Assembly (NCBI GenBank): GCA_015075625.1
Contig: JABTTZ010000002.1
Span: forward strand, 930,001 to 994,000
Origin: Anaerolineales bacterium
GTDB lineage: Bacteria; Chloroflexota; Anaerolineae; Aggregatilineales; UBA2796
Reading direction: 5' to 3'
Length of the DNA: 64,000 nucleotides
The notes under the pieces were generated by a model, which saw only the letters and a list, made by a program, of their open reading frames with translations, searched no databases and was not told the origin of the DNA. The translations under genes were made by a program, and so were the position numbers. How positions within the stretch are numbered: the stretch's first letter is position 1; each line of letters opens with the position of its first letter. This document shows, piece by piece, positions 45,351 to 55,215 of this stretch.

Positions 45351-45396
45351 TGGTTATCCTGACCAACACCTTATCCGCACGGGGTGAAGGTCACGC

Positions 45397-46410
45397 TTAA
45401 GAGTGGGGTATCTCGCCCTTGGCGGCTGCCTTCAACATGGGAATGACGAGCGCCTCTACCTCCTCCAGCGTACCGCTGACCTGCGCCCCTGCCGCTAGGG
45501 TATGCCCACCCCCGCCTAAGGACAGCGCCACCGCCGATGCCGCATAACCGGGTTTCGCCCGCAAGCTAATATCGCACACCCCATTCTTTTCCTCGGTGAT
45601 CACACAGGCGAAACAGGCATCTTCCGCTTGCAAAAGGACACTCGCCAGCGCCCCATCGCTCCCATTCGCGCCCGTCTCCAGATCAATAGCACGGGGGATT
45701 GTCGTCCAGATGACGCCATCTTCCACCCGCATACGGGGGAGGACTTTCCCCCACAAGAGAATGACCGCCGTTGGGAGGCGATTCACCGTCTGCTGGACGG
45801 TTTTGGAAAGACTCGCGCCGTGCCTCATCAACTGCTGTGCTTTTTCGAGCGTCGTAGGGGTGGTACTGTTGGTACGGAAACAGAGCGTATCGGTGACTAA
45901 CCCACACAACAAGCACTCCGCCGCTGGAAGGGAAACCGTCCAGCCGGCGAAGGCAGCCCAATCCATGACGATTTCCGTTGCAGAGGCAGCCACCGAATGC
46001 ACTAAATTCGCCTCAGCAAAGAGGGTGTTTGTTTTGTGGTGATCGAGGTTGATCCAGGGCTTTTGCCATCCCCGTGCGGCAATGCCCACTTGCCCAATGC
46101 GCCGTTCGTCCGAGCAATCGGTGACGATCACCAGATCAACCTCGTCTTTGCTAACCCCATGCAGCGTGGGAAGGATGCTCTCTGTGCCGGGGAGGAAACT
46201 CAAGCCGCGTGGCGTCCCGCCATCCACGGCAATCGTCACTTGTTTACCTAGTCCCTCCAAGAGAAACGCCAACCCCCGCGCCGATCCAATGGCGTCGCCA
46301 TCGGGGTTGATGTGGGTCAGAATAAGTATCCGCCCTGCCTCTTGAACAAGGGCGGTGGCACGTTCCCAATCCAATTGAATTAAGGATTGAACTACAGTGA
46401 GATCAGGCAT
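45397..46410 (-). CDS. nrnA: DHH-DHHA1 phosphoesterase (NrnA-type nanoRNase/pAp phosphatase)
   Basis: 337 residues. DHH motifs: ILILTHINPDGDAIGSA (I), VIVTDCSDERR (II), INLDHHKTNTLFA (III, the DHH), then the DHHA1 domain with GYAASAVALSLGGGGHTLAAGAQV. Degrades short RNA oligonucleotides and may dephosphorylate pAp. Starts within the last codons of rbfA (8-nt overlap), so translation is coupled. The rbfA-nrnA order is common in Firmicutes-like operons. Confidence 0.92.
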   Translation of the reverse strand: MPDLTVVQSLIQLDWERATALVQEAGRILILTHINPDGDAIGSARGLAFLLEGLGKQVTIAVDGGTPRGLSFLPGTESILPTLHGVSKDEVDLVIVTDCSDERRIGQVGIAARGWQKPWINLDHHKTNTLFAEANLVHSVAASATEIVMDWAAFAGWTVSLPAAECLLCGLVTDTLCFRTNSTTPTTLEKAQQLMRHGASLSKTVQQTVNRLPTAVILLWGKVLPRMRVEDGVIWTTIPRAIDLETGANGSDGALASVLLQAEDACFACVITEEKNGVCDISLRAKPGYAASAVALSLGGGGHTLAAGAQVSGTLEEVEALVIPMLKAAAKGEIPHS

Positions 46411-46819
46411 TGTCAGAGTCGGTATCCTTTTCCGCGTCAGCCTCAGTTGTCATTGGCGAGTCTTCCGGCGGGGCGGGCGGAATCTCCAACTGGTCTAACA
46501 CCCGCTCAATCTCCGCCGCCCGTTCAAGGCTTTCATCCCACACAAAACGCAGTTCAGGCGTCCGCCGAAGGTGAACTGCCTTCCCCACCTCCCGCCGTAG
46601 AAAGCCGTTGGCGCGGCGCAACCCGGCGAGAACGTCCTCGCGGCTGTCCTCATCACCGAGGGCGTTCACAAAAACTGTCGCGTACTCCAGTTCGCGGTCA
46701 AGGCGCACCTCGGTAACAGTAATGCCCTGAATGGCGGGGTCTTGCACCTCCATGAGCAGCAGGGTACTGAGGATTTCGCGGATGCGCTCTGCCATGCGTT
46801 CTTGTTTTAAGGTCGTCAT
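46403..46819 (-). CDS. rbfA: Ribosome-binding factor A
   Basis: 138 residues with the RbfA KH-like fold: RMAERIREILSTLLLMEVQDPAIQGITVTEVRLDRELEYATVFV split over residues 8-50, and LRRTPELRFVWDESLERAAEIERVLDQL near the end. Helps maturation of the 16S rRNA 5' end in the 30S subunit. An acidic C-terminal tail (~25 residues) is extra. Located 8 nt after xseA, overlapping nrnA. Confidence 0.95.
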   Translation of the reverse strand: MTTLKQERMAERIREILSTLLLMEVQDPAIQGITVTEVRLDRELEYATVFVNALGDEDSREDVLAGLRRANGFLRREVGKAVHLRRTPELRFVWDESLERAAEIERVLDQLEIPPAPPEDSPMTTEADAEKDTDSDNA

Positions 46820-46826
46820 GTTTCGT

Positions 46827-48050
46827 TTATACCTTTCCCTCGTGCTTCGCCGCCTCTACCGTTGCTGTCAGATGCCCATCACTCAGGTGAAGGGTAATCT
46901 GTGTCCCCGGTGGGGCGTCCTCAACGCGGCTGATCCGTCGCCCCTCGCGCAGGACGACAGCATAACCGCGTTTCAATAAATTATCGGGGTTTGCCAATTC
47001 CAACGCACGGCGTTCTTGCCCCAACTGGGTGCGCCGCCCCTCAAGGGCAGCCCGCATCGCCTTTGCCAACCTCGTCACGGCGTCATCCACGCGCTGACGG
47101 TGCGTGCGAATCGCGCCAGTGGGGGAGAGCAGCCGCAAGAGCCGCGTCGCCTCGCCCAAGCGTTCCTCGCGTTCGCTGAGCGTCCCTTCGACAAGCGCCC
47201 GCACCCGCGCCCGCCCCGCATCGAGCGATGCCCGCAGCACTGCCACATCGGGCGTGCTGAGTTCCGCCGCTGCCGAGGGTGTAGGCGCGTAGCGATCCGC
47301 CGTGCCATCGACCAACGTGCGGTCAATCTCATGCCCAACACCCGTCACAACAGGAGCGCGGGTTGTTCGCAGCAGACGGGCAAGCGCCTCGTTGTTGAAA
47401 CACCACAAATCTTCCATGCTGCCGCCGCCGCGCACGAGCAAGATCACATCGACGCCCGCCCCATCCACACGGCGGATCGCCTCCATGATCTGCGGGGGGG
47501 CACTCTCCCCTTGCACCACCGTCGGGCTGAGGATGACCTCGCCCAACGGGTAGCGGCGGCGGAGGATGTTCAGCACATCTTGGAGCGCCGCGCCGGTGGG
47601 CGAGGTGACGATCCCAATCCGGCGTGGTAGGACAGGTATGGGGCGTTTGGTCTCTGGGGCGAAAAGCCCTTCCGTCTCCAATTTGTTCCAGAGCGCGACG
47701 AACTGCGTATGGAGGTCGCCCGCCGCTTCTAGCGGCTGAAAGCGATCACAGTAGAGTTGATACTGTCCTTGCGGTTCGTAAATGCTAATCCGCCCGTGCG
47801 CCCGTACCATATCGCCGTGTTTGGGGAGCGTCCCTTGTTTGGCGGCATCGCCCCTAAACATGACGCCGGCAAGCTGGCTGGAGTCATCCTTCAGCGTGAA
47901 ATAGACATGCCCAGAACTATGCTTTTTAAAATTGGAAAGTTCGCCTTCGACCCAGATATTTTTCAAAGCAGGGACGGACTCAAACAGGCGCTTGAGGTAG
48001 GCGCTGAGAAGGGATACCGTATAAACGTCGTCGTCGTGCGAAGTGTCCAT
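46827..48050 (-). CDS. xseA: Exodeoxyribonuclease VII large subunit
   Basis: About 407 residues. The N-terminal OB-fold (SLLSAYLKRLFESVPALKNIWVEGELSNFK split over the first 45 residues; HVYFTLKD) is followed by the catalytic domain with IGIVTSPTGAALQDVL, RGGGSMEDLWCFNNEALAR, TGVGHEIDRTLVDGTADRYAPTPSAAAEL. The C-terminal coiled coil is shorter than in Gram-negative enzymes, ending with NPDNLLKRGYAVV. The xseB small subunit is not adjacent. First gene of xseA-rbfA-nrnA; the start used is ATG 48050. Confidence 0.95.
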   Translation of the reverse strand: MDTSHDDDVYTVSLLSAYLKRLFESVPALKNIWVEGELSNFKKHSSGHVYFTLKDDSSQLAGVMFRGDAAKQGTLPKHGDMVRAHGRISIYEPQGQYQLYCDRFQPLEAAGDLHTQFVALWNKLETEGLFAPETKRPIPVLPRRIGIVTSPTGAALQDVLNILRRRYPLGEVILSPTVVQGESAPPQIMEAIRRVDGAGVDVILLVRGGGSMEDLWCFNNEALARLLRTTRAPVVTGVGHEIDRTLVDGTADRYAPTPSAAAELSTPDVAVLRASLDAGRARVRALVEGTLSEREERLGEATRLLRLLSPTGAIRTHRQRVDDAVTRLAKAMRAALEGRRTQLGQERRALELANPDNLLKRGYAVVLREGRRISRVEDAPPGTQITLHLSDGHLTATVEAAKHEGKV

Positions 48051-48143
48051 ACGGACGATTATATCATCTCGGCACAAATACAGATGTTCGGATATACTGG
48101 AACGTTACTCATTGACTGTTAAAGGGCAAGAAAGGACTCGCCC

Positions 48144-49514
48144 ATGCCCCCCAAAAGCCCCGCCAATCGAGGGAAACCACCCGTCTATGACGATGATTTG
48201 TTCTCCCATGCTGAGGACACGCCGAAACGCCCGCGTGTGCCGCTGGCGGATCGGATGCGCCCGAAAACCTTTGCCGAGTACGTTGGGCAGGGGCATATCA
48301 TTGGCGAGGGTCGCTTGCTGCGGCGGGCGATTGAGGCGGATCAACTGACCTCGATCATTCTGTGGGGGGCGCCGGGGACGGGCAAGACGACGATTGCCAA
48401 CATCATTGCCCACGAGACAAAAGCGACTTATGTAACGCTGAACGCCGTTTTGGACGGTATCAAGGAACTGCGGGATGTTGTAGAAGCAGCCGGGCGCCGT
48501 CCGCGCAACCAGCGAACGCTGTTGTTCATTGATGAGATTCACCGCTGGAACAAGGCGCAGCAGGATTCGCTGCTGCCCCATATTGAGGCGGGGACGATCA
48601 CCCTTGTGGGGGCGACGACGGAAAACCCGTTCTATTCCCTTGTCAATCCGCTGATCAGCCGTTCGCGGGTGTTCAAATTAGAGCCGCTCAGCAGCGCCGA
48701 CCTTCAGGCGGTGTTGGCGCGGGCGATCCGCGATCCTGAAAAGGGCTTTGGCGGTTTGCGCTTGGAGGTTCAGCCGGACGCGCTTGCCCACTGGGTGGAT
48801 GTGGCGCACGGTGACGCCCGCAGCGCCCTGAACGCCCTTGAACTTGCCGTCCTCACCACGCCGCCCGACGCCGAGGGGGTGATCCACATTGATCAGGCGA
48901 TTGCCGCCGAGAGCATCCAGCGGCGGGTCGTCCGCTATGATCGCGATCAGGATGAACATTACGACACGATCAGCGCCTTCATCAAATCCTTGCGCGGCTC
49001 TGACCCCGATGCGGCGCTCTACTGGCTGGCAAAGATGCTTCATGCGGGCGAAGACCCGCGCTTCCTCTTTCGGCGGATGCTGATTCTATGCAGCGAGGAC
49101 ATTGGTTTGGCAGACCCCAACGCCATTGTCGTGGTGAATTCCCTTGCCGAGGCGTTCGAGCGGGTGGGGATGCCGGAAGGGAATTATTTCCTTGCCCACG
49201 CCTGTTTGTACTGCGCCACCGCGCCGAAAAGCAACACGACAGGGGCGATCTTCAAGGCGTTGGCGCACATGGAGCAGGTTGGCTCAGCGCCCGTGCCGTC
49301 CCATCTCCGTGATTCAACGAGTAGCGCGGCACAAGCACGCCACGCGGGGCAGACGAGTCCCGCCGCCGCCTACAAGTCCCCCCACGATTACGAAGGAGCA
49401 TGGGTGGCACAGCGTTATCTCCCAGAGGGGATGGCGGCGCCGGAATGGTATGTACCCAAAACGGAAGGCTATGAGGCGCAGCTTGCCGAACGGCTGAAAA
49501 AGCGCGGCGGGTGA
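48144..49514 (+). CDS. rarA: Replication-associated recombination protein A
   Basis: 456 residues of the RarA/MgsA/WRNIP1 AAA+ family, which acts at stalled replication forks. RPKTFAEYVGQGHIIGEG, Walker A WGAPGTGKTTIANII (~75), Walker B LLFIDEIHRWNKAQQD, sensor GATTENPFYSLVNPLISRSRVF. The C-terminal clamp-loader-like tetramerisation part contains SIQRRVVRYDRDQDEHYDTISAFIKSLRGSDPDAALYWLA (in two pieces around residues 255-295) and YKSPHDYEG. Divergent from xseA; the shared 93-nt gap must hold both promoters. Confidence 0.95.
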   Translation: MPPKSPANRGKPPVYDDDLFSHAEDTPKRPRVPLADRMRPKTFAEYVGQGHIIGEGRLLRRAIEADQLTSIILWGAPGTGKTTIANIIAHETKATYVTLNAVLDGIKELRDVVEAAGRRPRNQRTLLFIDEIHRWNKAQQDSLLPHIEAGTITLVGATTENPFYSLVNPLISRSRVFKLEPLSSADLQAVLARAIRDPEKGFGGLRLEVQPDALAHWVDVAHGDARSALNALELAVLTTPPDAEGVIHIDQAIAAESIQRRVVRYDRDQDEHYDTISAFIKSLRGSDPDAALYWLAKMLHAGEDPRFLFRRMLILCSEDIGLADPNAIVVVNSLAEAFERVGMPEGNYFLAHACLYCATAPKSNTTGAIFKALAHMEQVGSAPVPSHLRDSTSSAAQARHAGQTSPAAAYKSPHDYEGAWVAQRYLPEGMAAPEWYVPKTEGYEAQLAERLKKRGG

Positions 49515-49537
49515 GGGACGGTGTGCCGGACGAACCT

Positions 49538-50227
49538 CTACCCTTCGCGGGGAATCTCTCCGACAATGGGCAGCCCAAGCGCAGTTTCCGCTTCCCGCCG
49601 TCCGCGCAAACGCGGGTCGAGGTACTCGGCAAGGAAGGCTAAGCCCACCCCCGCCACAAAGCCGATCAGGACGCGCAAGAAGGGGGCAAGGCGGGCGGTC
49701 AGCGGCGTGGCAACGGGGACGACGATCACCGCATCAAGGGGGATGATTTGCGTCTCGGCAGCAGCCAGTTGAGGGAAGTACGCGCTCGCTTTTGTTTGCA
49801 GGGCGCGGATCGCCGCCGCCATGATCGTTTCCAGCGCTTTGGCGTCCGTCCACGTCAAGTAAACGCCCATGATGCTGCGCACAGCGTCGGAGGCAATAGC
49901 CCCCCGAATGGCGTCCGCCTCAATGAGCATTCCCCCCGTCGCCAGAATAGCACACACCTCACGGGCGAAGGAATCCGTCTTGACCCACGCCGCAAGGTTG
50001 ATCACGGCGTATTCGGACGCCAGCCAGGGGATGTAACTTTGATCTTCAAAGGTTGCCCCCCGCTGTGGGGGCTGGCTGGCGCTGAAACGTACCCCCACCG
50101 TGTAGGAGGCAGCCGGACGCAGCGCAGCGGGCAAAGCCGGCAGCGCCAACAGGAAGGCAATCAGGGTGGGGAGGGCGATCAGCCACCACCAGCGCCGAAC
50201 AACACGCCATAGGGAGAGCAGTTCCAT
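49538..50227 (-). CDS. Wzz/YveK-like chain length determinant protein
   Basis: 229 residues. Two transmembrane helices frame a periplasmic domain: WWWLIALPTLIAFLLALPA (~13-31) and FLRVLIGFVAGVGLAFLAEY (~190-208). The protein ends in ETALGLPIVGEIPREG, as in Wzz/KpsE-type polysaccharide copolymerases, without the fused tyrosine kinase. Likely sets polysaccharide chain length or partners a separate kinase. It follows the large histidine kinase on the same strand (56 nt); a functional link is unclear. Confidence 0.82.
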   Translation of the reverse strand: MELLSLWRVVRRWWWLIALPTLIAFLLALPALPAALRPAASYTVGVRFSASQPPQRGATFEDQSYIPWLASEYAVINLAAWVKTDSFAREVCAILATGGMLIEADAIRGAIASDAVRSIMGVYLTWTDAKALETIMAAAIRALQTKASAYFPQLAAAETQIIPLDAVIVVPVATPLTARLAPFLRVLIGFVAGVGLAFLAEYLDPRLRGRREAETALGLPIVGEIPREG

Positions 50228-50283
50228 CTAGGGTGCGGCGTCCTTCCCGCAAAGAATCACGCAGGGTAAGCCGGTGAGCAAGC

Positions 50284-53200
50284 TTATGCCCCTACCTTTT
50301 CATCTTCGGTTGCCAGTGGGATGGTAATATTGAAGGTTGTCCCGCTGCTGATCTCGCTCTCCACCCAGATTTTGCCGCCTTGCGCTTCGACCAAGCCGCG
50401 TGTCAGCGACATGCCCAAACCTGTCCCTTGCTGTTTGCGGGCTTCGGGGTTCTCGCTGCGCCAATAGGGGGTAAAGAGTTTCTTTAAATCTTCAGCGCTC
50501 ATGCCGATGCCCGTATCGTTCACTCTACAGTGGACAACCATTGGGGCGCCATCGGTATCCCAGATGTTTTCGGTGGGGGCTGCCGTCAGAGTGACCGTGC
50601 CACCCTTCGGGGTGTACTTGTTCGCATTGCTGACGAGGTTGATCATGACCTGAATCAAGCGGTTGAAATCGCCCCGCACTTTGGGCAGATCTTCAGGGAT
50701 ATTCAAGACGAGCTTTTGTTCCTTATCGGCAAAGGCACGCTGCTGCGGGCGAATGGACTCAAGGACAACCTCGTTGAAGTCCACCGCTTCAATCTTCATC
50801 GCCAATGCGCCGCGCTCTTGGGCGGCAAAATCGCGCAGGTCGCTGACAAGCTGCTGAACGCGCACAGTGTTGCGGCTGATCGTCGTCAGGAAGTCTTGTT
50901 GGCGTTCATTCAGCGTCCCAAAGCGCCCGCTGAGCAGGAACTCGGCAAAGCCCTTGATCGAGGTCATCGGGTTGTTCAACTCGTGGGCGACAATGCGCAT
51001 GAACTCGATACGTTTCTCGTTCGCCTCGCCCAGTTGGGCAAAGAGTTGGGCGTTCGTGATCGCCGTATTCGCGTGTTCTGCCAAGGCTTGAATGTGTTCG
51101 GCGGTCATCAGGTTGAAGCTATCGGGGATGGTGCTTTCCAGCAGCAGGGCTCCGGTGATCGTCTCGCCCGCGATGAGCGGGACGCAAAGCTGCACCTTGC
51201 CACCGGGCAAGACGGGTGGGTAGGGGTTGGGGCGTCCGCCTTCCTCTTGCGCCAGCGTTAATTGCCCATTTTCATAGGTTGCCCCTAAGACGCCAAAATG
51301 AATGGGGAAGGAATCACCGGTTTTTAGCACATCATCAGGGTAGCCAGCGCTGCCGACGATCACAAAGCGCCGCCCATCGTCACTGATCAGCGCCAACGCC
51401 CCGGCGTCGGCGTCGCTCTCACGAATGGCGTTGTCAACGGTGAGTTCCACCACCCGCTGAAGATCAAGAGAGCGGTTCAACTCTTGGTCAATCCGCTGCA
51501 TATTGTAAAGCTGTTTGACCCGCTCGCTTAGGGCGTCGTCCGTCTGGCGGTAGATGTTGGCGTTTTCCACAACAATTGCCGCTTGGCTGGCAAAGGTTGT
51601 CAGCAAACTGACATCATCATCGGTGAAGTTTGTCCGATCCTCCTTGTTGATCACCTCCAAGACGCCGATCACTTTGTTCCGTGCGCTAAGCGGCACGGCA
51701 AGGATCGAATCGGTGTTGAACTGCCCTGTCCCCTCTTTTGACACCTCGCCAAACCAGCGCGGATCGTTCGTGGCGTTGCCAACAATCATGTGCCGTCCGG
51801 TCATGACCACCGTGCCAGCAATGCCGCTTCCGGCGGGAATACGTTTGTTCACAAGCCGTTCGCCGCTGCCGCCAAAGGCGTGCCGAAAGACGAGTTCGTT
51901 GGTTGCCTCGTCAAGGGTCAGCAGACTGCTGGCTTGGCTGTTTAGAAGCTTTGCCGCCGATTCGGTGATGCGCTGCAACAGGGAGTCAATGTCATCAAAG
52001 AGCGTGGCAAGCCCCGAACTAATCTCGTTGAGCGATTTCATTCGCTCTGCCAATGCCGTCGTCTCGGCGTAGAGGCGCGTTTTGTAGATGGAGGTTGCCG
52101 CCAAATCTGCCAACGACCATAAGATGCGCGTTTGTTCTTCGGTATAGCTCACCGCTGGATCGGTGCTGGCAATGGCAATGCAACCAAGCGTTTCCCCTTC
52201 GGCAGCGTTCAGCGGAATACCAAGCCATGCCCGCACATTGGGGTTTTCAATGCGGTTGGCGCTGTCTCGCCGCTGCATTTCGCGTAGGTAGTTTTCTGTG
52301 CGGAAAGGTTGTTTGGAGCGAATGACCTCGCTGATTAGGTCGCGCCCCATCGACCACCGCTCGCCTTCCCGTTCGGGCAGCCGCTCCTCGCCCTCTTGGT
52401 AGAAAACGTACTCCACTTCCTCGGTGCGCGGCTTGCGCAAGGCAATGTAGAAGTTCGGCGCGGGGACGATTTTATCAACCTGCGTATAGACAAACTCTAG
52501 CAGAGTATCAAAATCCATCGTGATGTTGAGCGCCTGCGACACTTGCACCAGGACTTCCAATTCGCGCTCGTTTCGCTGTGATTCAATGATGACCTGAGCG
52601 CGTTCAAATGCCGCCGCCGAAAGGTCGGCAAGGCTTTCAAGGAAACGTACTTCCTCGTGGGTATAGTCGCCCTCATCTTGGCGGGGTCCGAGGGCGATGA
52701 ACCCCGTCAACCGGCTGCCGCTGCGCAAGCGGGCGATGAGATGCGTATTGAGGACGCCCAACCGAGAGCTGTCCCCGCTCAGTTCTGCCGGAGAAATCGC
52801 CTGCCGTTCAAGGTCAATAACCGTTGTCGTCGCGTTCAACAGCCGCGCCAAACCGCCATCCGTCTTAAAACGAACTTGGGTAGGCGATTTTCTCTCCCCA
52901 CCTTCAGAAACAGACTCATACTCCCCAGAAAGCGGGTTGCGTAGGTAGATAAACATGTAGGCAGGCTGGAGCGCGTACTTAATCTCCATACGCAGCAGGT
53001 TAACAACCTCCTCCTCGCGGATGGTTGCCGATAGCACGCGAGAGATCGATTCCAATTGGGTGTCAAAATTACGGCGCTGCTTAAGGAAAGTTTGCTGTAC
53101 AAAGCGTTCCAAGCGCAGGCGCAACGGCATGAACAAGATGGCGATCACGAACAAGGTGATGGCGATCAGGATGGGATTATTTGGGCGGAGGACGCCCGCC

Positions 53201-54450
53201 GTCAACAAGAACGCCGCCCCTGTGATCAGCGTATAGCCAATCACCAGCATGATCCCCAACGCGCCGACGATGACCCCCTCGCTGATCAACCGTTCGGTGT
53301 TCACCGGACGGCGCAAAACGAGGGCATAAACCATCGCGCCGAGGAAGGCGAGAATAGGTGGTAGCAAAAAGATTGAGGAAAAACTAATCCCTTGAATTCC
53401 CGTCACCACCTCAATGAGATTCGTCACCCACCAGATAGGAAGGGGCGTTAGCGCCAGCAAAATCCCAATGAGGACTATCGTCGCCTGTTCGCGCACCACA
53501 GAGGATGTTGAGCGCCGCCGCTTGTAGATCATGCTCCAGGCGAGGAAGCCGCCCCCAGTAAGAAAGAATACGGGAACAAACAGCGAGGCAGTATTGGCGT
53601 TGATCAGATACAGCCCAGCATAGATGGCGACGAAGATGAAGGGGATGAAGAAAACAGGCGTCCCAAATTCGGGGCGGCGGCGGATGAGGGCAAAGGAATA
53701 GGGAAAGTGGACACCAAATTGAATGGACAAACCAGAGGCAATGCACAAGACAATCGGCAGCAGGTCATTATAGCGGTAGGTGGTCGTGATCTCGAAGCGT
53801 CCAGCAAAGATAATGGCGGCAAGGGCGCAGATGGCAATCACGATCCGTCCGGCGGTTTCTTGGCGATAATACAAAAAGGTGTAGAGTGCCAAAGCAAGGG
53901 CAGCGACGGCAACAACAATGCCCATGAGCAAATAGCCTAGCAGATCGCTAAAAGGAATCTGTGTCAGGCGTACCTCAAAGGTGCAGCGCCCGCCACCTTC
54001 GGGCAACGCGGTGCAGCCCGCCATCCCCGCTGTAAAGCGATTGGCTGGACGGAGGACTTCCACCGGAAGCACCGTATCAAAGGGTTGCTGGGCAAGCACC
54101 GTCATAATCTGCTGCCCACGCCCCTCACCGCTGATCGCCGTTGTGCCAACGCGCACAATCTGATCCTCGGCATGTAAGCCCGCCCCTTGCCCCGCCCACT
54201 GCCCGCCAACAAGGGGGCGTGCGCCGTAGATCGTCCCATCGGCATAGAAAAACACGCCAAGAAAGGGCTGTCCATACCAACGCAGACCAAGCAGCAGGCA
54301 GTTTATGGTGATCAGAATACCGAGGAAAATCAACCCGGTGGAAAGTGCCATCCGCGCTTGGTATAAGAGCCGGGACTCGCCGCGCCCCCGGCGCAATACG
54401 CTTACATCGCTTGTTCCGCTTGCCACACCCATGACGCCATCCAATTCCAT
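50284..54450 (-). CDS. Membrane-bound multi-GAF sensor histidine kinase
   Basis: 1388 residues. TM helix (~35-58), an extracytoplasmic PDZ-like segment (~70-165, LHAEDQIVRVGTTAISGEG), then about nine further TM helices to ~440. Four GAF domains follow, approximately 470-615, 625-785, 800-950 and 975-1130. HisKA has phospho-acceptor His in RIVAHELNNPMTSIKGF (~1150), and HATPase_c has N-box VSNANKYTPKG and G-boxes DTGIGMS and GTGLGMSL. No response regulator is adjacent. The combination of a multi-TM sensor with four GAFs suggests integration of several cytosolic and envelope signals. The start overlaps no other gene; a perfect terminator lies upstream. Confidence 0.9.
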   Translation of the reverse strand: MELDGVMGVASGTSDVSVLRRGRGESRLLYQARMALSTGLIFLGILITINCLLLGLRWYGQPFLGVFFYADGTIYGARPLVGGQWAGQGAGLHAEDQIVRVGTTAISGEGRGQQIMTVLAQQPFDTVLPVEVLRPANRFTAGMAGCTALPEGGGRCTFEVRLTQIPFSDLLGYLLMGIVVAVAALALALYTFLYYRQETAGRIVIAICALAAIIFAGRFEITTTYRYNDLLPIVLCIASGLSIQFGVHFPYSFALIRRRPEFGTPVFFIPFIFVAIYAGLYLINANTASLFVPVFFLTGGGFLAWSMIYKRRRSTSSVVREQATIVLIGILLALTPLPIWWVTNLIEVVTGIQGISFSSIFLLPPILAFLGAMVYALVLRRPVNTERLISEGVIVGALGIMLVIGYTLITGAAFLLTAGVLRPNNPILIAITLFVIAILFMPLRLRLERFVQQTFLKQRRNFDTQLESISRVLSATIREEEVVNLLRMEIKYALQPAYMFIYLRNPLSGEYESVSEGGERKSPTQVRFKTDGGLARLLNATTTVIDLERQAISPAELSGDSSRLGVLNTHLIARLRSGSRLTGFIALGPRQDEGDYTHEEVRFLESLADLSAAAFERAQVIIESQRNERELEVLVQVSQALNITMDFDTLLEFVYTQVDKIVPAPNFYIALRKPRTEEVEYVFYQEGEERLPEREGERWSMGRDLISEVIRSKQPFRTENYLREMQRRDSANRIENPNVRAWLGIPLNAAEGETLGCIAIASTDPAVSYTEEQTRILWSLADLAATSIYKTRLYAETTALAERMKSLNEISSGLATLFDDIDSLLQRITESAAKLLNSQASSLLTLDEATNELVFRHAFGGSGERLVNKRIPAGSGIAGTVVMTGRHMIVGNATNDPRWFGEVSKEGTGQFNTDSILAVPLSARNKVIGVLEVINKEDRTNFTDDDVSLLTTFASQAAIVVENANIYRQTDDALSERVKQLYNMQRIDQELNRSLDLQRVVELTVDNAIRESDADAGALALISDDGRRFVIVGSAGYPDDVLKTGDSFPIHFGVLGATYENGQLTLAQEEGGRPNPYPPVLPGGKVQLCVPLIAGETITGALLLESTIPDSFNLMTAEHIQALAEHANTAITNAQLFAQLGEANEKRIEFMRIVAHELNNPMTSIKGFAEFLLSGRFGTLNERQQDFLTTISRNTVRVQQLVSDLRDFAAQERGALAMKIEAVDFNEVVLESIRPQQRAFADKEQKLVLNIPEDLPKVRGDFNRLIQVMINLVSNANKYTPKGGTVTLTAAPTENIWDTDGAPMVVHCRVNDTGIGMSAEDLKKLFTPYWRSENPEARKQQGTGLGMSLTRGLVEAQGGKIWVESEISSGTTFNITIPLATEDEKVGA

Positions 54451-54504
54451 CTGATCATGAACGGATCGTGAACGGATACACTCTAAGCACCCTAATAGTA
54501 CCGC

Positions 54505-54544
54505 GAAATGAAAAAGCCGACCATATGGTCGGCTTTTTCATTTC
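54505..54544. terminator. Perfect 40-bp palindromic terminator
   Basis: GAAATGAAAAAGCCGACCAT followed by its exact reverse complement. On either strand it gives an A-tract, a GGTCGGC/GCCGACC stem and a T-tract, the textbook intrinsic terminator. It ends the small secreted protein gene (minus strand) and insulates the histidine kinase promoter from it. Confidence 0.9.
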
Positions 54545-54579
54545 CTTGCTATGAGACACCAAACGGTATCGCCGCAGGA

Positions 54580-54966
54580 TTAGTCTTGGGTGTCTTTCTT
54601 GTAGCGCTCGGTGATGGTCACTTCATTGACCTTCACATAGTACTTGTTGGCAATGAATGCCACGATCACCGTCTTAGGATCGCTGTCACTCAGGCTGGCA
54701 TCGCAGATAAGGAACTTTTGCTTGTCCTTGCTGCTGGTGTTGTTGATGGAGAGCGCATCGCCCGCATCAAGAGCAGAAGTGCGATAGAGCGTGGCAAAAG
54801 CGGTGAAGAACCGTGCCTGATAGGACGACGAACCGGAACAGGCTTGCTCGGCAGAGGTGGCATATTGGGCATCAACGGGCGATGCGCCAAACATAGGCAG
54901 CACCAACGCTGCCATCATTGCTACAGCAACCAACGCCAGCGCAAACATCGAGGTACGCTTGGACAT
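54580..54966 (-). CDS. Small secreted protein of unknown function
   Basis: 128 residues from ATG 54966 with AAAGGA 9 nt upstream. A signal peptide (MSKRTSMFALALVAVAMMAALVLPMFG, in two pieces, cleavage near SPVDAQ) precedes a ~90-residue mature part with two cysteines (QACSGSSS; LICDAS). The mature part has no recognised motif. Ends in YKKDTQD and is followed by a perfect terminator. Its promoter region (54967-55165) is AT-rich with TTTTAATAAAGATA-like tracts; it does not contain an FNR-type box. Confidence 0.7.
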   Translation of the reverse strand: MSKRTSMFALALVAVAMMAALVLPMFGASPVDAQYATSAEQACSGSSSYQARFFTAFATLYRTSALDAGDALSINNTSSKDKQKFLICDASLSDSDPKTVIVAFIANKYYVKVNEVTITERYKKDTQD

Positions 54967-55165
54967 GAGGCAAATCCTTTCTGACAAATCACTACCTGCC
55001 CATTGTAGCGGAAATTTTTCATTTTGTGCAAGTCGTGGGGATTCTCTTTACAAGATTTTAATAAAGATACTTTTGTTGATCTGCATCTATTTATAGCGCA
55101 CAAATTACATCAGCGATCTAAACAAGGGGGAGAGGTTTTTCTCGCCCGCTCCGCCCTTTTCATAG

Positions 55166-55191
55166 GGGCGACCACACGAGGGGGGTCGCCC
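55166..55191. repeat. GC hairpin, repeat family E
   Basis: GGGCGACC-10 nt-GGTCGCCC preceded by CATAGG, 24 nt after the nirK stop. Inverse orientation relative to 10693-10722 with the same GGGCGAC/GTCGCCC stem. Likely terminator of nirK. Confidence 0.55.
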
Positions 55192-55215
55192 ATCCTTTCA
55201 CATCTCCGCCTGATC

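Noticed and set aside
49321-49514. Possible frameshift or truncation at the end of rarA
   Set aside because: The C-terminus keeps the YKSPHDYEG motif and ends at the usual length, so the gene is complete.
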